In this document: one piece after another, positions 1 to 5,922 of the stretch
Layout of the letters: each line of letters begins with the position of its first letter
Numbering within the stretch: the stretch's first letter is position 1
Origin: Candidatus Aminicenantota bacterium
GTDB taxonomy: Bacteria > Acidobacteriota > Aminicenantia > UBA2199
Length of the DNA: 10,615 nucleotides
Assembly: GCA_023137075.1 (NCBI GenBank)
Contig: JAGLQA010000059.1
Span: 1 to 10,615 of the forward strand
Direction: 5' to 3'
Translations under genes and position numbers: made by a program
The notes under the pieces: generated by a model
Database searches by the model: none
Seen by the model: only the letters and a program-made list of their open reading frames with translations
What the model was told of the DNA's origin: nothing

Positions 1-768
1 AGCGGCCCCCGGAGGGGCCGGGACGTGGGCATGGAAGTCAGCCTTACTTTAGAAGATGCCTATAAGGGAGTGGAAAAAAATATAGAAATCAAAAAAGAGG
101 TAAGCTGCGATATCTGCGATGGTTCGGGAAGTGAACCGGGAAAATCCCTCGAATCCTGCCGGCAGTGCGGCGGCAGCGGCAGCGTACGCAGGAGCCAGGG
201 ATTCTTTTCTATCGCGACAACCTGTCCCGTATGCAATGGAGCGGGGAAGATTATTGCCCATCCCTGTGGAAAGTGCCGGGGAAAAGGCAGGATCAGCGAA
301 AGCAAGGAAATGAAAGTTACCTTCCCCCCGGGTGTGGATAACGGCAACAAGATGCGGATCCCCGGAGAAGGCGAAGGGGGATACAATGGCGGCAGGTCAG
401 GTGATTTATACGTTATAATCGAAATCGAAGAAGACGACAACTTTGAGCGGCAGGACAACAACCTGGTCCATAAACTTGAAATAACCTTTTCCCAGGCCGC
501 TTTGGGTGACGAGATCAAAATCGACACCTTTTACGGAAAGGAAAAAATCCGGGTTACTCCCGAAACCCAGGACGGCAAAATCATACGGTTAAAAGGGAAA
601 GGTTTTAAAAATGTTAATAGTTGGGGCAAAGGCGACATGCTGGTTATTATCGATGTGGTTACCCCGGTTCAACTCTCCCGCAAAGAACGTGAACTGTTCA
701 GGGAACTGCGCGAGATAGAAAAAAACAAAGCTAAAAGCGCCGCCGAAGAAAGACGAGTATACCATTAG
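1..768 (+). CDS. dnaJ: Chaperone protein DnaJ, C-terminal part (5' end outside window)
   Basis: Hsp40 co-chaperone that delivers unfolded clients to DnaK and stimulates its ATPase in the cytoplasm. The frame is open from base 1, and the first residues (GPRRGRDV) match the sequence just before the DnaJ substrate-binding region. The ATG at 25 is therefore internal, and the J domain and Gly/Phe linker lie upstream. Four zinc-binding CxxCxGxG repeats span about nt 106-288 (CDICDGSG, CRQCGGSG, CPVCNGAG, CGKCRGKG), so all eight zinc cysteines are present. The QGFF segment before the third repeat is typical of true DnaJ. Two beta-sandwich client-binding domains follow, with PPGVDNGNKMRIPGEGE and GDLYVIIEI in the expected places, and then a charged helical tail. 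It ends with TAG at 766-768, 3 nt before the rsmE start, so the two genes are probably co-transcribed. The family assignment is very secure. It could be CbpA-like only if the J domain were atypical, but CbpA lacks the zinc repeats. Confidence 0.96.
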   Translation, partial: SGPRRGRDVGMEVSLTLEDAYKGVEKNIEIKKEVSCDICDGSGSEPGKSLESCRQCGGSGSVRRSQGFFSIATTCPVCNGAGKIIAHPCGKCRGKGRISESKEMKVTFPPGVDNGNKMRIPGEGEGGYNGGRSGDLYVIIEIEEDDNFERQDNNLVHKLEITFSQAALGDEIKIDTFYGKEKIRVTPETQDGKIIRLKGKGFKNVNSWGKGDMLVIIDVVTPVQLSRKERELFRELREIEKNKAKSAAEERRVYH

Positions 769-771
769 GAC

Positions 772-1467
772 GTGACAACCAGAAGATTTTTTTCCGCTCT
801 ACCGGTGGTTGATGGGAGTATCATCCTGACAGGAGATGAATTGTTTCATTTGCGGAAGGTGAACCGGGCGAAAGCCGGAGATGAGATAGAAGTAATCAAT
901 GGCAAAGGCTCCCTTTTTTTCGGCCGGATCAGGAAAATTAACAAGGATGAAGCCCTTGTCGCAGTCGACAGGGAGGAGAGCGAACCGCGGCCCGCACTAA
1001 CAACGATAATCGGCCCATCCCTGGTCAAAAAAAAGGTCATGAACCTGGTGATCGAAAAACTCACGGAGATGGGTGTCGATGAAATCAGGCCGGTGCTTTA
1101 TACCCGGACCGACGAAAAATACAATTCCTCCCACCTGAAAAAATGGCGGCATCTCGCCATCCAGTCTCTCAAGGTCAATAAAAAATTGTGGCCCACCCAC
1201 ATCTACCCGCCGGCAGCGGTGGATGAGATCATCGAATTCTCCCGGGAGGTTGGTACAAAAATCCTGTTAGACAAAGAGGGACGCGACATCGCGGGTGGGA
1301 ATTTTTCCTTCCCCGTCATGTCGGTAATCGGCCCTCCCGGCGGCTTTGAACCAGGGGAGAAGGAGCGGTTCCGGCAGGCGGGGTTTGTGTTTTATAAGGT
1401 CAATGATTGTGTTTTAAAATCCGAAACCGCCGCCCTTTCCATTGCTGCTGTCCTGAAAATAAGATAA
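772..1467 (+). CDS. rsmE: 16S rRNA (uracil-1498-N3)-methyltransferase, RsmE family (divergent)
   Basis: SPOUT-class methyltransferase family that uses S-adenosylmethionine to methylate N3 of U1498 in 16S rRNA of the small subunit. The 231-residue length is normal (about 240). The N-terminal PUA-like part has HLRKVNRAKAGDEIEVING. The C-terminal trefoil-knot cofactor site is clear: VIGPPGGF at residues 185-192 and VLKSETAALS at 214-223. Two deviations show. The usual AxEQxxR segment reads AIQSLKVN (residues 129-136), and the usual LRTETA reads LKSETA. The start is GTG at 772 with only a weak, very close AGGA, 3 nt after the dnaJ stop, so translation is probably coupled to dnaJ. No earlier in-frame start lies beyond the dnaJ stop and the first ATG would remove the N-domain. 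The gene ends in tandem TAA TAA. dnaJ, prmA and rsmE are often neighbours in bacteria; prmA is absent here. The family is secure; the exact rRNA target is inferred. Confidence 0.9.
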   Translation: MTTRRFFSALPVVDGSIILTGDELFHLRKVNRAKAGDEIEVINGKGSLFFGRIRKINKDEALVAVDREESEPRPALTTIIGPSLVKKKVMNLVIEKLTEMGVDEIRPVLYTRTDEKYNSSHLKKWRHLAIQSLKVNKKLWPTHIYPPAAVDEIIEFSREVGTKILLDKEGRDIAGGNFSFPVMSVIGPPGGFEPGEKERFRQAGFVFYKVNDCVLKSETAALSIAAVLKIR

Positions 1468-1472
1468 TAAAC

Positions 1473-1494
1473 AATCCATTCCCGGAAATGGATT
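1473..1494 (+). other. Perfect 8-bp dyad after rsmE (hairpin, possible weak terminator)
   Basis: AATCCATT (1473-1480) and AATGGATT (1487-1494) are exact inverted complements around the six-base loop CCCGGA, starting 3 nt after the tandem stop codons of rsmE. The position suits an end-of-transcript or mRNA-stabilising hairpin. However, the stem is AT-rich and no T tract follows (next bases ATACCGG), so an efficient intrinsic terminator is unlikely. Confidence 0.4.
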
Positions 1495-1507
1495 ATACCG
1501 GCTTGGG

Positions 1508-1536
1508 ATGACTCAATTTTCAATATATGTTAAAAT
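1508..1536 (+). promoter_or_regulatory. Putative extended -10 promoter of the histidine kinase gene
   Basis: TAAAAT at 1531-1536 is preceded by TG at 1528-1529 with one base between, giving an extended -10 element. Seventeen bases upstream is ATGACT (1508-1513), which keeps the TGAC core of the -35 consensus. Transcription would start near 1543, leaving a leader of about 20 nt that holds the ribosome site GAAGGA (1552-1557), 6 nt before the GTG at 1564. This is read from consensus similarity only. Confidence 0.45.
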
Positions 1537-1563
1537 ATAACACGTAATGTTGAAGGAATAAAC

Positions 1564-4500
1564 GTGTACAAAAAAGATTTCGCCGGCCGGTTCATAAAAG
1601 CAGGGCTGTTTTTACTCCTGCTTTTTTCAATGTTTTTTAAAAATTACAGCCAGGGCTACTTAGTACACCGGTATTCGGAAATAAATGGGCTGCCCAGTGC
1701 CGAAGTCCATGACATTACCCAGGACAACTGGGGCCGGATCTGGTTTGCTACCCGGGCCGGGATTTCCTGTTACAATGGCGTCTCCTGGAAGAACTTCACC
1801 GTGTCGGATGGTCTGCCGGATTTCGCCTTTCCCAAAATATCCGTAGACCGGCAAGGGCGAATATGGGTCCTACCCAACCCGGTGCAGCAGGAGCAACTTG
1901 CCGTTGTATTTTACGACGGCAGCAGTTGGACACGCATAGAGGATCTGAAACTAAAAGCCCGGGGGAGCATGCGGATAACAACTTTTCACCTAATAGAAGG
2001 TCAGGGTGAGAAACCTTTAATATTGGTGGGCTCATCTAATTCGGGTTTATTTTTCTATGATTGGGCCGGATGGAAAAATCTTAATACACAAAACGGGTTA
2101 TTGTGCGATTCCATAAACGGCATTGCCACCCTGGGCGGGAGATGTTACCTTGCTACCGATGAGGGTTTGGCCGTGCTGAAAAATGACTGTTCCATCGACA
2201 ATCACCTCACGAAATCGTTGGATTTACCCTTAAAAAAAATTAAAGGAATTTGTGCCGAGCACAAGGGGAAATTTCCCGGCTGCCCTTTAGAAGAGTCGCG
2301 AATATGGTTTTACGGGGATAAAAGACTGGGTTATATTACTGAAAGTAATTATGACCCGGTGTTTTATGATACCGAAATTTCCTTCGCCAGGAAAGGAAGA
2401 GAATTGATAATGGCGCCCGATTACCGGGGTGGTTTGTATATTGGGGATGCCGATGAAATTTATTATTTTAATTATCAATCCGGTTCAGTGGAACCTGTCG
2501 ATATGCTGAGCGGCCTCATCAACCGCGGCGCCAATTCCATATTTGTCGATTTTGAACGAAACGTCTGGTTTGCCGGCAACCGGGGAGTTAGCAAAATAGC
2601 AAGCCGCCGGTTCGCCAACTATCAACGAATACATGGCTTATTGGAAGATGAAGTGTCGGCAGTGGTAGAGTATGAACCGGGAAAATTCGTATTCGGACAT
2701 AACAGTGGGGTAACCTTTTGGGAAGATAATAAATTCCTTCGAATCCCCTTTACCAGGCCGGACGGCACCATGCGTTCTTATTACCGGGTATTGGATATGA
2801 AGTCGGATTCAAAGAAAAATATCTGGGTGGCTGCGGTGGGCGGCGGGTTGGCAAAAATCGACAAACATAAGGAAGTCATGTGGTATGGCAAAAACCACGG
2901 ACTGCCCGGTACTGTCGTAAGCCTGTGGATTGACCGGAATGATAAATGTTGGGTGGCGGGGAAACGGGGAGTTTTTTCCCTTACCGGGGACCGGTTTGCT
3001 CCCCTGGGCCCGGGAAACTTCCCCAAAATGACGATCAGAAAAATCTATAAAACAAAAAATAGTGTTTTCTATATTGCCAGTGTGATAGGTGGTATCTATC
3101 GGTATGAAAAAAATCGCTGGCAGAATTACAGGTTGCCTGGGGAAAGCAAAGGCAACAGTGTTTATGCCATATATGAGGACAGCAGGGGTAGAGTGCTTGC
3201 CGGCACCCTGGGAGGACTGTACATCCTGACTCAAGAAGGTCTCAAAAAGTTTAAGGAACTGGATTTTACAATCGAGAGGCCGGTCTATTTTATTGTTGAG
3301 GATCGCATGGGGCGGCTCTGGTTCGGAACGGACAACGGCGTGATTGTCCGGGACGGCAGCCGGGAGGTCCGCTATTCGATATCCGAGGGTTTGGTCGGCC
3401 AGGAAACCAACCGGGCGGCCGGTATCGTGGACACGAAGGGTAGAGTCTGGATCGGTACCAACCGCGGCGTATCCGTTTACAACGAACAATTTGACAATCA
3501 TAGAAACTGGAATCCTTCGCCTAAACTTCGTCTGTTATCTTTGGAAGTAGAAGGCCGCAGCATTCCATTAGACCAGCCGGTAAAATTAGGCCACAAAACC
3601 CATTCCTGGGCGTTTCATTTTAACGGCATATCTTTCTTAGATGAAAAGGCTTTGCGTTTCACCCACAAACTGGAAGGTTCCGACGCTGATTGGTCGGACG
3701 AGCACTACCCGTATAACCAGACGATACGATATTCCAACCTGTCACCCGGCCGGTACCGCTTTCACCTGAAAGCCAGGAGTGCCTCAGGCATATGGAGTGC
3801 GCCGGTGGTATCCCCGGAACTGGTCATCCGTGAACCCTTTTATACCCGGTGGTGGTTTTTTGTCCTGGCCTTTGCGGGAATATCTTTTATATTTTATGCG
3901 GTTTTCCGTTTTTTCACCCAGCAGCGTAATGCCGCGCTGCTGGAAAAACAGGTGGAAGAAAGGACAGGCCAATTCCTGGCTGCGGAAAAAAGGTACCGCA
4001 CTCTTTTTGAAGAATCAAAAGATGTGGTTTTTGTTTCCACGCCCGACGGACGATTAATCGATATAAATCCTGCCGGTGTGGAATTACTCGGATTTCCTTC
4101 GAAAGATGAGATACTAAATGAAGCATCTTCTATCGCTCTCTATTGCAAGCCGGAAGACAGGAAGTCTCTCCGCCGGGCGATTGAAAAGAAGGGTTATGTC
4201 AAAGACTATGAGGTGATTCTTAAGCGGAAGGATAATAAGCAAATAACGGCCTTAGTGACCGCCAATTTAGTGCGCGATAAGGGGGGAAATATTACCGCTT
4301 TCCGGGGCACGATCAGGGACATCAGCGACAGGAAGCTGTTAGAGCAAAAGTTAATCCAGGCCCAGAAGATGGAAGCCATCGGCACCCTGGCCGGTGGAAT
4401 TGCCCATGATTTCAACAATATTATAGGAGTGATTTCCGGGAATACGGAAATGGTACTGGAAGCCCTCGAGGAAGGGACGGAGATTCACCGTTTCACCGAA

Positions 4501-5076
4501 CAAATTGCGATTGCAGCAGAACGGGCATCCGGGTTGGTGAGACAAATTCTTACCTTCGGAAGGCAGAACGAAAAGGAACGAAAACCGGTACGGATTAACA
4601 AAATCATCAACGAAGTGCTCGATTTACTAAACTCCTATTTACCCGGGGCCATCAAAATTCACCGGGATATACAGGCCAATCCCGCCATTGTTCTGGCCGA
4701 CCCTACGCAGATGCACCAGGTGGTGTTGAATCTTTGTACCAACGCGCTGCAGGTCATGCGTGAGACCGGTGGTGTACTACAGGTGCATCTCAGCAAGGTT
4801 TACTTAGACCCGGAAACGGTAAATGAATATAATGATTTGCCGGCCGGCGAATTCCTGAAACTAACGGTCAGCGACACCGGCCCGGGTATTCCCCATACTG
4901 TGATTAAACGAATCTTCGAGCCCTATTACACCACGAAAAAAACCGGAGAGGGCTCGGGTCTGGGCCTGGCTGTAGTACACGGAATTGTAAAAAGTTATGG
5001 AGGTGATATATCGGTGTCCAGTGAACCGGGGAAGGGAACGAGTTTTGTTGTTCTTCTACCGCCGGCCGCGCCCTGA
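1564..5076 (+). CDS. Sensor histidine kinase with Reg_prop beta-propellers, Y_Y_Y, PAS, HisKA and HATPase domains
   Basis: Membrane sensor kinase of 1170 residues. A hydrophobic segment at residues 12-26 acts as signal or anchor. Residues about 35-640 carry repeated propeller motifs of the Reg_prop type, with a D..GRIWFAT-like core (QDNWGRIWFAT, DRMGRLWFGT, DTKGRVWIGT). Around a dozen can be picked out, enough for two periplasmic propellers. A Y_Y_Y immunoglobulin-like domain (about 645-757) leads to a transmembrane helix (763-784), a short coiled coil (788-815) and a PAS domain (about 810-925). The kinase core shows the phospho-acceptor His948 in GGIAHDFNN, an N box with Asn1056/Asn1060, a G1 box SDTGPGI with Asp1104, an F box FEPYYTTK and a G2 box GSGLGLAVV (1130s). 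All catalytic boxes look intact. The layout resembles Bacteroidetes hybrid two-component glycan sensors, but the C-terminal receiver and AraC domains are missing and PAS is inserted. Start GTG 1564 is supported by GAAGGA. The ligand is unknown; a glycan or other extracellular ligand is inference. No response regulator adjoins it. Confidence 0.93.
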   Translation: MYKKDFAGRFIKAGLFLLLLFSMFFKNYSQGYLVHRYSEINGLPSAEVHDITQDNWGRIWFATRAGISCYNGVSWKNFTVSDGLPDFAFPKISVDRQGRIWVLPNPVQQEQLAVVFYDGSSWTRIEDLKLKARGSMRITTFHLIEGQGEKPLILVGSSNSGLFFYDWAGWKNLNTQNGLLCDSINGIATLGGRCYLATDEGLAVLKNDCSIDNHLTKSLDLPLKKIKGICAEHKGKFPGCPLEESRIWFYGDKRLGYITESNYDPVFYDTEISFARKGRELIMAPDYRGGLYIGDADEIYYFNYQSGSVEPVDMLSGLINRGANSIFVDFERNVWFAGNRGVSKIASRRFANYQRIHGLLEDEVSAVVEYEPGKFVFGHNSGVTFWEDNKFLRIPFTRPDGTMRSYYRVLDMKSDSKKNIWVAAVGGGLAKIDKHKEVMWYGKNHGLPGTVVSLWIDRNDKCWVAGKRGVFSLTGDRFAPLGPGNFPKMTIRKIYKTKNSVFYIASVIGGIYRYEKNRWQNYRLPGESKGNSVYAIYEDSRGRVLAGTLGGLYILTQEGLKKFKELDFTIERPVYFIVEDRMGRLWFGTDNGVIVRDGSREVRYSISEGLVGQETNRAAGIVDTKGRVWIGTNRGVSVYNEQFDNHRNWNPSPKLRLLSLEVEGRSIPLDQPVKLGHKTHSWAFHFNGISFLDEKALRFTHKLEGSDADWSDEHYPYNQTIRYSNLSPGRYRFHLKARSASGIWSAPVVSPELVIREPFYTRWWFFVLAFAGISFIFYAVFRFFTQQRNAALLEKQVEERTGQFLAAEKRYRTLFEESKDVVFVSTPDGRLIDINPAGVELLGFPSKDEILNEASSIALYCKPEDRKSLRRAIEKKGYVKDYEVILKRKDNKQITALVTANLVRDKGGNITAFRGTIRDISDRKLLEQKLIQAQKMEAIGTLAGGIAHDFNNIIGVISGNTEMVLEALEEGTEIHRFTEQIAIAAERASGLVRQILTFGRQNEKERKPVRINKIINEVLDLLNSYLPGAIKIHRDIQANPAIVLADPTQMHQVVLNLCTNALQVMRETGGVLQVHLSKVYLDPETVNEYNDLPAGEFLKLTVSDTGPGIPHTVIKRIFEPYYTTKKTGEGSGLGLAVVHGIVKSYGGDISVSSEPGKGTSFVVLLPPAAP

Positions 5077-5100
5077 AGTGTTTTTGTCGTTAATATTTCC

Positions 5101-5826
5101 CTACGGTTTTACAATATTACCTGATGAATCCAGGTAATCAATCCATTTATAGTTTTTTCTCATCAATTGGTTCGGTTTAAATTGGATTTTATAGTTCATA
5201 TGGCGGTTGCCGGGCACATAATATCCCAAATATAACCAGCGGATCCCCAATTCCCTGCAAATTTCAATCTCTTTGTAAACGGAAAACTTTCCCGGACTGC
5301 AGTGGCTGTAGCATTCATCAAAATAACAATAGACGGCAGACATGGCATTGGCGGTCACATCTAAGTGGGTTAAGGCAACCGTTTTACCGCCGTCCCTGAC
5401 CGTCAGCACACGATTAAATGTAAAATACGGAGGACCGAAGAAACTTTTAACGTAAAGATCGTAGGAGTCGAAAACCTGGCTCTTAAATCTCTTTTTGTGC
5501 TGCTTGTACAACTCATAGTTTTGTTCGGAGGGCACCGGCTGTTCAAGCGCGACTTTGAGATGTTTATTGCGGTTGAATAACCGCCGCACCGCTCGTGACG
5601 GTGAAAATTGCCCGACCGGGATCCGGATAGGAATACAACTACGGCAAACTCCGCAAATGGGTCTGAAAAAAATCTCCCCGAAGTGCCGGAATCCTAAGCT
5701 CAGGAGCATTTCAAGATCAACATCGTCGATCTCATCGATCCGCATATTTTCGCTAACCGAGATCTTACCTTCAAGGTAGGGGCATGGTTCCTTTACCGGA
5801 TGAAAAAGTACACCTTTGATGCTCAT
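5101..5826 (-). CDS. bpt: Aspartate/glutamate leucyltransferase or arginyl-tRNA-protein transferase (Bpt/Ate1 family)
   Basis: Aminoacyl-tRNA-protein transferase that adds Leu (Bpt) or Arg (Ate1-type) to N-terminal Asp/Glu, creating degrons for ClpS/ClpAP in the bacterial N-end-rule pathway. At 241 residues it is full length for the bacterial family. The N-terminal ATE_N part shows CPYLEGK near residue 16, then GFRHFGEIFFRP and the cysteine motif CGVCRSC, followed by FSPSRAVRRLFNRN. The ATE_C part ends with SPGKFSVYKEIEICRELG, LYLGYYVPG and MNYKIQFKPNQL, matching the acyltransferase fold core. It lies alone between a convergent kinase gene (24 nt away) and the pilin-fusion gene upstream. Start ATG at 5826 has only a weak ribosome site, but a strong promoter lies just upstream with a leader of about 18 nt. 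Leu versus Arg specificity cannot be read from the sequence; the symbol follows the bacterial Bpt group. No clpS or clpA is in the window. Confidence 0.9.
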   Translation of the reverse strand: MSIKGVLFHPVKEPCPYLEGKISVSENMRIDEIDDVDLEMLLSLGFRHFGEIFFRPICGVCRSCIPIRIPVGQFSPSRAVRRLFNRNKHLKVALEQPVPSEQNYELYKQHKKRFKSQVFDSYDLYVKSFFGPPYFTFNRVLTVRDGGKTVALTHLDVTANAMSAVYCYFDECYSHCSPGKFSVYKEIEICRELGIRWLYLGYYVPGNRHMNYKIQFKPNQLMRKNYKWIDYLDSSGNIVKP

Positions 5827-5850
5827 GCTGCCGTTTTACCATCTAATTTT

Positions 5851-5880
5851 ATTATAGCATGAACCGGGTGTTATTATCAA
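5851..5880 (-). promoter_or_regulatory. Strong sigma70-like promoter for bpt
   Basis: On the minus strand TTGATA (5880-5875) is followed after 18 bp by a perfect TATAAT (5856-5851). Transcription would start near 5844, about 18 nt before the bpt ATG at 5826. The -35 box abuts and partly shares the T-rich tail of the terminator predicted for the preceding gene. Confidence 0.7.
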
Positions 5881-5914
5881 AAAAAATGGGGGGACGACAA
5901 TACGGTTTTGTCCC
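5879..5914 (-). terminator. Putative intrinsic terminator of the pilin-fusion gene
   Basis: Read on the minus strand, GGGAC (5914-5910) and GTCCC (5895-5891) form a 5-bp stem. An alternative stem, GACAA with TTGTC, uses 5912-5908 and 5900-5896. A C-rich spacer and a run of eight T (5886-5879) follow. It begins 9 nt after the stop codon of the gene at 5923-7608. The T tract is good; the stem is short or imperfect. Confidence 0.5.
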
Positions 5915-5922
5915 GGATTCTC

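Noticed and set aside
3..20. Perfect hairpin CGGCCCC / GGGGCCG at the left edge
   Set aside because: It falls in the dnaJ segment GPRRGR, where GC-rich Gly, Pro and Arg codons readily give such pairing; no regulatory context supports it.
25..768. ATG at 25 as the true start of a short DnaJ-like protein
   Set aside because: The frame is open to base 1 and the residues before Met match canonical DnaJ, so this is the truncated view of a longer gene.
2809..3501. Long minus-strand open frame (230 codons) inside the histidine kinase gene
   Set aside because: It lies wholly antisense to strongly conserved propeller repeats, has no recognisable domain and no convincing ribosome site; it is a shadow of the sense frame.
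5077..5100. Bidirectional terminator between the kinase gene and bpt
   Set aside because: The 24-nt gap has a T-rich stretch but no stem I can pair convincingly; the GC-rich block before it is still kinase coding sequence.
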